Shown here piece after piece: positions 24,880-36,238 of a DNA stretch of 64,000 nt; within the stretch, counting starts at the first letter, position 1; each line of letters starts with the position of its first letter. The stretch lies in assembly GCA_025093555.1 (NCBI GenBank), contig JAIWNF010000008.1, positions 372,001 to 436,000 on the forward strand, read 5' to 3'. The notes under the pieces are model-generated. The model searched no databases and was not told the origin of the DNA. It saw only the letters and a program-made list of their open reading frames with translations. The translations under genes were made by a program, and so were the position numbers. This DNA comes from Circinella umbellata (lineage: Eukaryota; Mucoromycota; Mucoromycetes; Mucorales; Lichtheimiaceae).

Positions 24880-25160
24880 ACCGTTGCCATCAACGTTAGC
24901 TCAATTATAGGAATGAATCTAGTACAAAACAAAGATACATGCTGCGAAATCTCATACTCTTCGGATTCTCGTAATCTACATACGACTTCATATTGAGTGT
25001 CACTATAAAGCCTATCGAAATATTTATCACCCTTAATAACAAATGCTGATCTTGTTTGTTTGTGTTTTACTTACATGTATGACTAATCGAACTACTTGAA
25101 ACTTTAAAAACGACCATCAAGTTTTACAAACTCGAGAACATTGTAAACGTTCGCGTAAAG
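24880..25160 (-). pseudogene. Partial duplicate of the 3' end of the PD-(D/E)XK-like gene at 31.2-33.0 kb
   Basis: Aligns by eye with 31190-31480 in the same orientation, sharing for example GAACAAAACAAAGA-type sequence and CATGCTGCGRAATYTCATAC, with many substitutions. It corresponds to the last exon and intron of that gene. There is no intact frame. Confidence 0.7.
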
Positions 25161-25231
25161 TTAAATAAGAAAAGAGGTGACTAAGTACATCACAGGGTAG
25201 AATGAAAAGATGTGTGGTGGTTATTAAACAT

Positions 25232-25480
25232 TCAAGTGTCGAAATAAATTCTAACAGAATTGGTTGAGACACTCAAATAAAAAATATGAAATATGATTTG
25301 CTTTATCTTCTTTTTATTTAATGTCAGCGAAAATATAAGTATAAAAATGAGTTCTAATGCTATACAGTAATATAATAATTGATCTTCTTTTTCGCTCGGT
25401 CAGCACCGCAAAATATGGACTCCAATTCAATTATAAACAGTGAACAATTTATTGCTATGCAACAAGGACTACTTCAATTA
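25232..25480 (+). mobile_element. LTR/leader and start of gag from a second LTR retroelement (fragment)
   Basis: AAATAAATTCTAACAGAA and AGCGAAAATATAAGTATAAA recur (inverted or direct) at 33053-33300 and 35930-36030. An ATG at 25413 opens MDSNSIINSEQFIAMQQG. The same gag start is on the minus strand near 35935 (MDSNSITYSEQFIAMQQR). Here it abuts, in opposite orientation, the truncated Ty3 element. Confidence 0.65.
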
Positions 25481-28400
25481 GAACAGATAGTAGCACCACT
25501 TCGAAGTCATAATCACAAATCGTATCGAACCATGTAACCATCATAGGATTAGCAATCGGTTGAGTATGTAGGTATGTTAAAGCTTTATGATCGCAATAAA
25601 TGTAAACTTTGGTTGACCCCATAAAAATTTATGAAAGCGTTTAAGTGCAAAAACTATGCTTAAAAGTTCACGTTTTGTAGTAGAATAATTACGTTAAGCC
25701 TTATTTAAAGAGCGTCCCATAAAACCAATGTATTTATATTGATTGTTAACAACTTGATAAAGAACACTGTCAATTCCAGTGGATGAAGCATCAGTAGCAA
25801 GATTGAGTGGAAGCGATTCGTCATATTGACTTAAAATAGGAGCAGATTGTAATGCAATTTTAATATTATTAAAAGAAGTGGTGTGTTCATCGGTCCAGTG
25901 TTCAGAAAGATTCTTTACTGTACGCAATTTATCCAATTTGCTGGTAAGCATTTGGACACCGGGAATATGATTCCGTAAATAATTAATATAACCCAAATAC
26001 CTTTGTAATGAGGTAGTATCTTTAGGAAGAGGCCATTCTTGAACGTTAGAAATTTTCTTTTTGTCAACAGAAATGGAACCACTTTGAATATTAAAACCCA
26101 GTAATGAAACGGGTGTGCAAAAGAACATTTTTCATGGTTAACAGTAAGGTTCACGGATGATAAGCGACGAAGCGTTTCTTGTACATGATGTGTATGTTGC
26201 ATCATATTATTTGATGCAATAATGATATCGTCAACATAGACCGAAACATATGGTACATCGTGAAATAATATTTGCATACATCGTTGTACATGAGCAGAAA
26301 GAAACTTTATCCCAAATGGCGATCCAATAAAACAATATTGTTTATTCATGAAAGTAAATGACGTGCGATTTTGATGATCTTCAAAAATACGGAATTTATG
26401 AAAACAGCTTTTTAAATCGAGAGTAGTAAAAATAGATGCATTTTTCATTTTATGGAAAATATCCCGAATTAAAGGAAGTTCATGATTATCATGCGTAATA
26501 TCAGGTAATAATAAATTTAAAGGTCTCATATCCATACAGAACCGTAATTTTGTCATATTACCATTACTATCCTTTTTAGGTACACATAAAATAGCATTAT
26601 TATAAGGAGTTCCCGGAGGAGCAAATTTGATTATACCATCTTGTAACCATTCATCAATTTGTTCTTGAAGTTTAGGTAAGACTTTATTTGGCAAATCATA
26701 TTGACGACGATAAACAACTTTACCAGAAGGAATATTTAAATAAACCATAGATTCCGGCATAGTGCAAAAGTCATGTGAAGGAATGTTTATATTTTCCTGT
26801 ACAAAAGGTTTGATTTTATCCATAAATAGTTGATGTTCCACAGATGTACCAGCAGGGGAATTATCTGGTTCAGGCATATCAACAGGTTGAGGAACAGAAG
26901 GGATTGAAGGTTTGTGCCAACAATATGCTAACCCTTTTAAATAAATACCAATGTGGGGCATTAAATCAGCGCCAATAGACACATCAGCAGAACAATTTAA
27001 ATTCATTATTTCAAAATTGTGAAAAGCAGTAATTCCGTTATGTAATATCTTTGTTTTATTTGTATGACAAATTCTATCTATGTTTAACCCAGGGGAAGCC
27101 ATACCAATCTTGCCGGAGCAAGGAGTATATGCCAAACTAAGAGAAGACCGAAGACCAGGTGTGATTGCCGTGAATGTGGAACCGGGGTCCACAAAGGCGA
27201 AAATATCATGACCCTCTAAGGTAATTGGTACATAGTATGATTTAGTATTTTTGAAAAGATGTTTTGTAAAATCATGAGAATGATTGGACTTACAATTAAA
27301 GCAGGCTTTAACGAGAGATTCTTCAACCTCAGACATTAACGTATCCTCATTTGCAGGAGGAACAGCAGCAGGTGCAGCCAAATTCAGACAGACCGAAGAA
27401 ACAGAATTATCATCCTGTATGGGTACAGGTAATGATGATGGTGGTGGTGGCGTGACTGGTACAGAACCAGAAGCTGAAGATGATGATGGTGGTGATTGGA
27501 GGAGAGAGGCAGAGCGGATTGCCAAATGATTGACCTCACAAACATGACCTTGTTTCCAAGGAACAAAGCCACACTTGAAACAGTTTTTCTTCCCAGAAGA
27601 AGACGAACCAGCAGACGAACCAGCAGCACGAGCACCAGACGACGAACCAGCAAACTTCGCAACCTTACCAGCGTTACCACCAGTTTGTAATGAAGACAAG
27701 GCTCGACATTCTTCAGAAGAATGATGACCTGCTCCATGCAAACGACAGTGCTTGGCGTCAGCTCTCTTCTTTCCTTTGTTTCTTTTGCCGGAAACAGCAA
27801 ACAAGGGTCCAGCAGCAGCAGAAACAGTAGACGAGTCAGAACTCGCAGCAACTTGTTTGCTGTGTTTTGAATGGATGACATTACCATAAAGGCGACGAGC
27901 GAGATTGGCAGCATGATCGATGGTGGCGCATTTGTCCGGAGACAAGTGGGCTTGACCCAACGTCACGTGTTGGGCAAGTCTGGCAACAGAGACTTGATAT
28001 ATAATGCGGCCATAATTCTGTTATCCTTGTAACCAGCTTCATGACGCAGCTTGTGGAAATGGTCTGTGTATTGTTCTACCGAATCATCCCGACCCATCTT
28101 CAACGAGAACAGCTCTTGCATATACTGCGCTTGACGGTCAGCATCTTGGATTCCATACTTGTTTATAAGTGTTTTTCTGGCAAAAGACCAATCCAAGGCA
28201 GCATGTGGTTTAAGATTGTCGATAAACCAAGAACGTTGGTCAGGGGATAACATACGTGGAAGCAAGCGGCACCAGTTGACATTGATGTCTTGACCATACG
28301 ATTCGATAATATCCTCAAACGATCGAGGCATTCGTGAATGGAGGCAAACACGGTCTTAGAATTGTCATAGACATTACCTGTCCATTGTAATAAAGGTAAG

Positions 28401-28740
28401 TCACTCAGAACAATTAATCTTGATGATGAGGAGGTGGTGACAGCCTTATCCTTCTTAGCTAACTTCTTCTGGATACCCAACATCATATCGAGACTGTTAG
28501 CATGGATAGCAAACAACTTTTGAACCTTGACCAGGTCTTCTTCTGACAAATCATCTCGCACCATTTCTTCTTCTAAGAAGGCAATCTTAGCAACTAACTT
28601 GGCGATCCTAGGAGACATCAGGAAGAAGAAGTGACTGATACAGCCGAGCCAGCTTCACTCATCATATCATCGTCAAGATGATTTTTAGGAACAACAGGAG
28701 ATACAGTAGGAATAGCAGTTTCTTCTTAGAAGGTAGACAT
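25481..28740 (-). pseudogene. Ty3/Gypsy-type gag-pol, frameshifted and truncated after RNase H
   Basis: Reading leftward from an ATG at 28740: a capsid-like gag (27963-28618, with frameshifts and an early stop), a CCHC-like knuckle (CFKCGFVPWKQGHVC), and an aspartic protease motif (FVDPGSTF). Reverse transcriptase follows (LRFCMDMRPLN, FTTLDLKSCFHKFRI, YVSVYVDDIIIAS), then after a frameshift near 26130 the connection domain (VQEWPLPKDTTSLQRYLGYI) and RNase H (LATDASSTGIDSVL; YIYCDHKALTYLHTQPIANP near 25540-25610). Integrase is absent: the element stops near 25490, where an inverted gag fragment of another family begins. Its 5' LTR is at 28945-29288. Family level is certain; it is inactive as seen. 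Confidence 0.9.
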
Positions 28741-28944
28741 GATGATATAAGAAAATAAGGTAAATGGATAAAAAAAATTAAATATGTGTGTGTGTGTGTT
28801 TATATAAAAATATAAATGAGAATGAGAATAGAGATTTAGATAAAAAACGAGGAATTCGTTGAAAAAAATGTTATATCAATCAAATATAATAAAATAAAAG
28901 AGACGTAAATAAGTCAACGAGACCCAAAAGAACAATAATTGAAC

Positions 28945-29288
28945 TGAAGTTTATTAAAATAAAATATTATCTCTATTTATATGAATCTTATTATCAGTGG
29001 GATATATTGATATGTGTATACATAAGATTTATATTTGTTATGGCCGTATGAATTATGAATATAAGATTAATGATATTAAGATTAGACTTTGAGCGGTTGA
29101 CGATATGATATATCTACGCAGCTGTAACCTTATATCATTATAGAAGATGGACTTCTGTGTTCTTATAAATCATGGTCCAAATAGGGAAATACACGAAATG
29201 TCAGCAAAGCATAATTAAAGATACGCTATACTTAATAATTAGAATGACAAATAATTATCTTTATGAATAATATGTGTTGGATACAACA
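28945..29288 (-). repeat. 5' LTR of the Ty3-type element
   Basis: 344 bp bounded by TG..CA on both strands (plus TGAAGTTTATTAAAA to GTTGGATACAACA). It lies just upstream of gag on the minus strand and is closely similar to the solo copy at 34917-35283 (ATGGCCGTATGAATTATGAA, ATAGGGAAATACACGAAATG). Confidence 0.88.
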
Positions 29289-30091
29289 CTAATACATTTT
29301 TGATTTCCTAACTACGCCAGTGCACAATATCCCTGCACTAGTAGTAGTTTTTTGGACAAGCACTGCTGATACTGCTCATTGCAATTATAGTCTTTTGGAT
29401 TAATATCATGATACCAACCCTCTTAGTGATAGTCTTCAAGTGAGCATTGCACGCGCGCGTTCTTATGCGAGGAGGAAGCAGGATACAGTATGACGATATT
29501 ATTCCAATGAAACCTCAGTAATTTTAAAGGTAGTCATTAACTCTCGCACCTCGGAAATTCAAGGAATGAAATATTTGCCATTAATTTAGAAGGTTTGAGA
29601 CATAAAATATGCAATTCGGGGTATTTCAGCTAATTTAGTGATTTATTACCTTTGGCAATTGAATCCTATAGGTACAATACTGGTATAATGATAAAAATGG
29701 GGCGTGTGTACTATGAAAGAATAAAATTAGAACATTACCGACTCAATTCACGCAGATAAACCATGATCCTATTATTGCAACTAAATACATAGTTATGAAT
29801 TACTTCCTATTTTAGTAACAAGCCAAAAACTGTAAACGAGAGTTTTGATAGAAGAGAGAATAAAGATATATATTTGATAGTGAGTTGAAAAATACAATAT
29901 GAAAAAATATTTTTGATACAAAAAAAGTGGGTGTGTACAAATAAAGAATTTGATAGAAAAGAAAAATATATTTGAAATTATGGGTAATAGTTTTGATAAG
30001 AGTCAAGAAAAGTAATATGTGTAATTGACAAGAAAGAGGGTAAAAAAAAGAAAAAAAAAGAGAGAGAGAGTGTGTGTGTGTGTAAATGACA
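29289..30091. other. No gene seen
   Basis: AT-rich sequence between the LTR and a small open frame, ending in an AG/GT microsatellite at 30059-30084. Confidence 0.5.
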
Positions 30092-30298
30092 TCATTCCGT
30101 ATCGTTATTTGTGTTCAATGTTGATAAGTTAGATGTTACTTCAGATGATGATAATTTGGATGATGGTGGACTTGATTTGACTTTTTTGCTCATAGTAAAT
30201 GTGAAAGAAGCTGAAATTTTAATTGTTTTTCTTTTTGAGAAAGCTTGATACTTAAAGACAGGTTTTGAAGATGCTCTCTTTCTACTATACTCCTCCAT
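30092..30298 (-). CDS. Small basic open reading frame, doubtful
   Basis: 68 codons, Lys/Ser-rich (KRKTIKISASF, KKVKSSPPSSKLSSS) with an acidic Asn/Thr tail. Composition differs from the surrounding AT-rich DNA, so it may be a gene fragment, for example the basic tail of a nuclear protein. No family recognised and no exon partners found. Confidence 0.25.
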   Translation of the reverse strand: MEEYSRKRASSKPVFKYQAFSKRKTIKISASFTFTMSKKVKSSPPSSKLSSSEVTSNLSTLNTNNDTE

Positions 30299-30448
30299 AA
30301 GTGATAGAGGGTTAACTATTAACTTAGTGATTACAAAAATTTCTTAAAATTTTTATAATCTATAATATTTTTATAATTAAAATAAATAAAATTTATGAAT
30401 TTAATGCCAAGAAAAATAAAAATAAATTGTTTTTCTTTTTCATCACCA

Positions 30449-30990
30449 CCATAACATAATAAACATCAAAACCATTTTATGCTTTTTCCTGTTTATTCTT
30501 ATTTATATATATTAAAAAACAAATATTTGTATAACAAATCTTGTTTTTAGAATCTTTTTTTAAAGATTCAGATAACAAAGTTATCTATAAATAATAAATT
30601 TTATTAAATTTTATTATTTATTATAAGAAAAGAATAAAAATATTTTTATTTTTAACTTTTCCTAAAATTTATTTTTTAAACTTTATTTTTAAAAATATGA
30701 TTACGTAATCATATTTTAATTATCACATGATAATTTAAAAATATAAAAAAAATATAATTTTCTAAAATTAATAAATTAATTTTTAAAGTTCATGGAACTT
30801 TTGAAATATTAAATATAAATAATATATATTAGACCTAGCGCTAATATATATTGTTTATATAACAAACCTTCATTATATTTTTATTTCTGAAAAAACAAGA
30901 AAATTAATAATTTTATTTGTTTTTTAATATATATAAATAAGAATAAACAGGAAAAAGCATAAAATGGTTTTAATGTTTATTATATTATGG
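30449..30990. mobile_element. Extremely AT-rich element with ~76-bp terminal inverted repeats
   Basis: 30449-30524 is the near-perfect reverse complement of 30915-30990 (shared word TTATGCTTTTTCCTGTTTAT). The interior is almost free of G and C and consists of successive short perfect palindromes: GATAAC..GTTATC, ATGATTACGTAATCAT, ATTATCACATGATAAT, AAAGTTCATGGAACTTT, ATATTAG..CTAATAT-like. No coding frame. It could be a MITE or inserted organellar-type DNA. Confidence 0.8.
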
Positions 30991-31188
30991 TATAACATAA
31001 AATTTATGTCTTAAATATTATATATTAAAATAAATATAAGAAAACATATAATTTTTCAATAATCTAATGATTGAGAAAATTTTATAGTTTTTGAAAATAT
31101 TAATTATTATTATTTAATCTCCATACAGAATTTACTATAGCCATCTATACCACTCTGTTAGTTTATGCCTTAATAAGATTAAATTTAC

Positions 31189-33018
31189 CTAATAAATGGA
31201 ATCATTATGTACCTTTGCCATTAACGTTAGTTTGATTATAGGAATTATTCCAGAACAAAACAAAGATGCATGCTGCGGAATTTCATACTCTTCAGATTCT
31301 CGCAATCTACACACCACTGCATCTGGACAATCCATAAAACTGAGCGTCATCCTGAAGCCTATTGAGATATGGAGTTATCAGTTCAACACCCATAATAACA
31401 AATACTCGTCTTTTTTATTTGTATTTTACTTATATGTGTGGCTAAATCCAACCACTTGAAACTTTCGTGCAAATTCAACATCATTTCCTGCTTTAGATAC
31501 GGCTCTTGTAAAGACATCTTTCATAAGTTTTGGTAAATGAAGTTGCGTTTCAAGAATTTCATTTTTCCCAATAGCGCCCAAGTCAATTTTGCCGCATTCT
31601 CCAACTCTGAATTCCACATTATCCTTTGTCAGGAGTAAATCAGGTCGTGAGCTTTTTACTTGGTCAGAGATCAGGGTTTTTCCATCAACTCTTCTTTCAT
31701 TGTTCAAACGCACTAAATTTGCGAGGCACGAGTTGTCTCTATGTATAACCCAAATTCAATATAAAAAAACATTCAAACGCTCATTCACGACAAAAAATAA
31801 TATAGAAGGAAACCAACCCCCCACCTTTTTATATCTAACATGTTGTCAAAGCACTTATCCAACTGGCTCCATATGCGAACAACGAAATCAAGCTCTGATG
31901 ATTCATTAGCTATATGACTGGGGATATTCCACTGATATAAATAACATATTTCCTTCAGCATCGATATAAGCCAGTATTCATCAAACTGATCATAACGATC
32001 AAATGGTGATAGTTTTTCAAGATAATTAGTGAGGGTATCAACAATTTCTTTGTCTTGATCCTTTTTTTGGCCCTTATTAGTAACTTCTTCAACAATGGCC
32101 CGGCATGAGATTAAAATATCATTAATGCTAGATGGTAAAGAAGGCAAAGAAGTGGCGCCTTTTCTACTGATTTCTCGCATCTCACATTCAGAAATTTTTT
32201 TTTCCCATACAGGGTCGTCAACATTTAGGATGAGTGAGTGGCTACAGCTGTTTTTTTTTAAAGAGCTCATTAATTAGTATACGTTAGATTGTATGTGGAT
32301 TCAAAATTAAGAAAGACGCGCTCACTGTTCATAATCACATTTTTCTGTGTATTCAATCAACTGATCCTCAATGAATGCTTGAGAACCGTCGTCACAAGTA
32401 AACAGCCACTTATCACAGGGGCTCATTTTTTGGACAAAGCTGATAAGCTTTTCTTTTTCTTTAGTTGTTAATGAGCATGAGGCTGTTTTCGATCCTCTCT
32501 TAATACCTTTAGGAATACTAGGAGGTGTACTGGTAGTTGACGATTCTAGACCAAGTACTTCTGTATTATAAAAAAGAAAAAGAATAAATAAACAAATAGA
32601 TTAACTATGAAAGAGGTGAAGCTTACCTGTTTTTATCTCCATAGCTTTCAAAGCAATATTTCCCCAGTCAACGGAAGGTTCACGGCCCTATCAGGTATTT
32701 TTTTATATTAAATATACTTTTTTTCACATGACTCTTTAATATACATTTTTTCCATGGCATTTATTTACCTTGCTTGAAATGCCAAGATCATTGAGAGTGG
32801 TTGTAAAAGTGGTTTCCCAAAATTGTTTCAATGGTACACCACGAGGAGAATTTTGAATGATGAAATCCAAGTTAGAGTTTACGAAGTTTGCAAGCTTTGG
32901 TCGATTGTTTGTTTTTACAAACTCCTCGATAGCTATTTAAACAAAATTCAAACCTTTTGTTTCAAAACGCACCAGATTATATATTAGTGCAATTACCTGC
33001 TTTGAGCTTTGTTTCCAT
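31189..33018 (-). pseudogene. Spliced gene for a PD-(D/E)XK-like protein of an expanded family, one frameshift
   Basis: The start METKLKA is at 33018. Exons at 32997-33018, 32769-32932, 32627-32687, 32326-32561, 31825-32247 and further exons to a stop at 31189 give a consistent protein. It reads IEEFVKTNNRPKLANFVNSN, then KEKLISFVQKMSPCDKWLF, SHSLILNVDDPVWEKKISE, then SRPDLLLTKDNVEFRVGECG with the K of GECGK, and HLPKLMKDVFTRAV. D-x(n)-E-x-(G)-K is the PD-(D/E)XK signature. The last exon (MTLSFMDCPDAVVCRLRESE) needs an acceptor inside GGCTTCAG. An extra T near 32520 puts a TAG in the frame between EVLGLESSTTSTPP and SIPKGIKRGSK, so the copy is broken unless this is a sequence error. A partial duplicate lies at 24880-25160. 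The activity is inference. Confidence 0.65.
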
Positions 33019-33031
33019 GGTGACGGTACTG

Positions 33032-33226
33032 TTGAATAGTTAGACATGAAAATAAAAATTATGAAATATGATTTGCTTTATCTTCTTTTTATTTAATGTT
33101 AGCGAAAATATAAGTATAAAGATGGGTTTTAATGCTATAATTGATCTCTAAGCGAGGTTCAGAAAGGGTATGGTAGGGTGGGGAAATCATACTTCATAAT
33201 TTTTATTTTCATATCTAACTATTCAA
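33032..33226. repeat. 195-bp element with 43-bp inverted repeats
   Basis: 33032-33074 and 33184-33226 are reverse complements with two mismatches (TTGAATAGTTAGACATGAAA on the left). The interior carries the LTR/leader sequence shared with 25300-25380. It sits 14 bp upstream of the start codon of the PD-(D/E)XK-like gene. Confidence 0.8.
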
Positions 33227-33355
33227 TCCAAGTGTTGAAATAAATTCTAACAGAACTGGCTGAGACACTCAAATAAAAAATATGAAATATGGTTTGCTAA
33301 TCCAGAGAACAAATACAAGAAATTTGGAAATTTGAAAATATATATATAATTTTTT

Positions 33356-34110
33356 TTAATTAGAAACTATATTATGATCAGTTGCATCATAGAAAACCTC
33401 GTCATCATTGGAGTCATCGTTGAGAAGAACGCTGCTTGTGAGTAGAGTGTTGGTAAAATCAAAGGTAGACAAGTGTTCATAACGGTAGTGGTTCTCAAAA
33501 ATAGAGGAAGAAGACCAGCGGTTGCCCATAGTAACAATGCTGTCGTCTTTAGGAATACCCAATTGAAGAGCTAATAAAGAGGCAATGAAATGTAAGGAAA
33601 CACATTTTTCATCAGTGGATTGTTTGATAAGTTTTTTAATCTAAGAGTGAATCGTGCGAGTACTGATCACTTTGTCTGGTTGTAAAGAGTTGATGAACAA
33701 AGAAGTAGCTTGACGAACTAGATGTCTCTCACTAAATAAATTAAAGGTATAGATTGGACAGTGACTAGTAATAGTATGAGCTTTGACTTGGAATGACTTG
33801 ATGATTCGACACCTTTTACGTTTTTCTTTGGGAGAGTGGACTTCAAATGAAAGAGTAGGATAATCAGAGACCGAAATAGAAACAGAAGCAAGTGGGATAC
33901 ATTGTAAGTCAGAGGGCTGAAGAAAACAAGTAACACCAAGAAGAAGGACAAGCTTGCTTGGTAATGTAGCAAGTTTAATAGTATGACTATCTAAAGATCA
34001 AAGATAGTCAACTGTAGGTTGAAGATTGATAGTTGATCAATGTAATTGAATAGGTGGTGCTTGTTGAAGAAGGTAGTACAGTAATAAATGAATTAAGGCG
34101 ATCATCTTGT
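33356..34110 (-). pseudogene. Tyrosine recombinase (DIRS/Ngaro-type) C-terminal relic
   Basis: The minus strand reads TIKLATLPSKLVLLLGVTCF-LQPSDLQCIPL (box I region), then ERHLVRQATSLFINSLQPDK, VISTRTIHS, a TAG where SWIKKL is expected, KKLIKQSTDEKCVSLHFIAS, LALQLGIPKDDSIVTMGNRW and SSSSIFENHYRYEHLS with the candidate Tyr nucleophile. The order matches DIRS-type tyrosine recombinases. The box I Arg (expected in a RPSDL-like motif) and the H-x-x-R Arg (here HFIA) are both missing, so the fold is recognisable but the copy is catalytically dead. More stops occur upstream of 33990. Confidence 0.72.
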
Positions 34111-34916
34111 GGTATATGTGCACCGCATAACTACCTAATCATAATAATCCTAATATAATTATAATATAAACTGACAAGCAAAGCTTATAATAAACACGCG
34201 TCGGTTGCTTTACAAATAATACATCACCGCATAAATAATAATCATAACAAATCATATATATAATAATACTTCTAAATCATACACATCAGAAAGAAGATCA
34301 TCAAACATAAAGATGTTTATTTATTCATATAATAATATACAATAATATCCATCCTCAATGGATAGGAAATATAAAGTAGAAATATATATAAAGACTTACA
34401 ATTTAATAATTTCATTTATGCATTCTTTTTATCATATCTTTTATAATCAATCTCTAATAAAAGACATATAAGATTCTCACAATATTTATTACTGTTATTC
34501 ATTTCTCTCTATTCTATTCAATTCTATTTAACCACTTATCTTTATATATATTTCACCTATACTTCACATCTTCCTGTAGGCTACTTGAGTTGTAGTGTAA
34601 GTTTGTTACTGCAGAGCGGAGAGCGTATAAGCTGTAAGGTCGAAATAGCATAAGGGTAAGTAATATACATATTACTCAAAAAATGATAAGGTGAGCTGGA
34701 GTAAAAAATTGTGGTGAAAGTTGATGTTCAATGCACTATTTAATGAATAAAAGCTGTCCTGGTTTGTATGATTTATTAGTGGAATTATCTTGTAGCCGAT
34801 GGTTAATAAAAATCGATTGGGCATTTTCATTTAAATCTGATTGTTGATATTTGAATGGATAAGTTCCAAATGGCGAGTTTCCAAGTACTATTGGTCATAG
34901 GCCAGATCGCGGTTGG

Positions 34917-35283
34917 TGAGGGGAAGTTTATTAAAATAAAATTATATCTCTATTTATATAAACCTTATTATTGGTAGGGGGGATATATTGATATATGTAT
35001 ACATAAGATTTATATTTGTCATGGCCGTGTGAATTATGAATATAAGATTAATGATATTAAGATTAGACTTTTTTGAGCGGTTGACGATATGATATATCTA
35101 TGCAGTTGTTATCTTCTATCACTATAGAAGACGAGAAGACGTACTTTTGTGTTCTTACAAATCATGGTCCAAATAGGGAAATACACGAATGTCAGCAAAG
35201 CATAATTAAAGATACGCTATTATACTTCAATAATTAAAATGACAAATAATTATCTTTCTGAATAATATGTGTTGGATACAACA
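34917..35283 (-). repeat. Solo LTR of the Ty3-type element
   Basis: Very similar to 28945-29288 across its whole length, with a few small insertions, and without adjacent gag or pol of that family. It ends ACAACA at 35283, 2 bp before the next inverted-repeat element. Confidence 0.85.
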
Positions 35284-35284
35284 T

Positions 35285-35526
35285 GTGGCAGCTCAATTTT
35301 TGCTTTGCTATATCCAAAGTTCTTGTTTGTATCAAGTTAATTTCCATTTTTTTGTTATTACCAAAGTTTGATTTGACAAATTTTATTACATTTCTGATAA
35401 CTGTTTAGTCATAAGAGCATTATTGAACGATTTTTCATCTAGCCCTAAAAGTAAAGTAAACAAAAACTAGCTTAATACGTACAAACACGAACTTTGGACA
35501 TAGCAAAGCGAAAATTGAGCTGCCAC
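35285..35526. mobile_element. MITE with ~37-bp terminal inverted repeats
   Basis: Starts GTGGCAGCTCAATTTTTGCT and ends with its reverse complement (GAAAATTGAGCTGCCAC), 242 bp in all. The arms also share the inverted word AAAGTTC/GAACTTT. No coding frame. Related words continue at 35527-35610 (AAAACGAATTT twice), possibly a second decayed copy. Confidence 0.8.
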
Positions 35527-35699
35527 AAAACGAATTTTGGAAATTACAAAAGCAAACATTGGGCGGAGAACAAAACGAATTTGATTTGTAAGTTTACAAA
35601 CTTTGGGAGTGGAGGCCACTGTAAACAAGTAGTTATTTTATTTCAGGAATAAACAGATTCTCAACTATATTTACTTTAGTCCCATCTTCCTATTTTCTA

Positions 35700-36030
35700 C
35701 TACTCATATTTATCTCAATGGGAACCAAGAGTAGGAAGGTCGCACTGGTAATGAGTGTAGAGATGACAGGATCTCTTCTTCATTATCATGTCCTCTATAT
35801 CAACAATAGGGGATGACAGGGGCTCTGCGGAAGGTTGAGCAGCGCTTGATTATGCTACTATCTGTTCTAATTGAAGTAGTCTTTGTTGCATAGCAATAAA
35901 TTGTTCACTGTAAGTAATTGAATTGGAGTCCATATTTTGCATTAGAACTCATTTTTATACTTATATTTTCGCTGACATTTGAGTGTCTCAACCAGTTCTG
36001 TTAGAATTTATTTCGGCACTTGAATGAAAA
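35700..36030 (-). mobile_element. Second LTR retroelement: gag start and LTR/leader fragment
   Basis: The minus strand opens MDSNSITYSEQFIAMQQR near 35935, hits a stop after LEQIVA, then continues SSAAQPSAEPLSSPIVDIED. The upstream side (35937-36030) matches 25232-25412 inverted (GACACTCA, AACAG-AATTTATTT). It is the opposite-orientation partner of the fragment at 25232-25480. Confidence 0.65.
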
Positions 36031-36238
36031 GAGGTGTATTCAAATGCCGATGGGAGCAAGCATTGAATCCCCTCCTCTACTTGCACACCCACAAGCCTTG
36101 AATTGTGTGCCTGTAAACCAAATTTTATTGGCCAGATATTTGGCCCACCAATAAATAGATAAATACCATTTTGACTAAAGTTCCTGTTATCAAGTCTTTA
36201 TTTTTTATTCCCCTGAATTTTCTTCAATCTATAATAAT

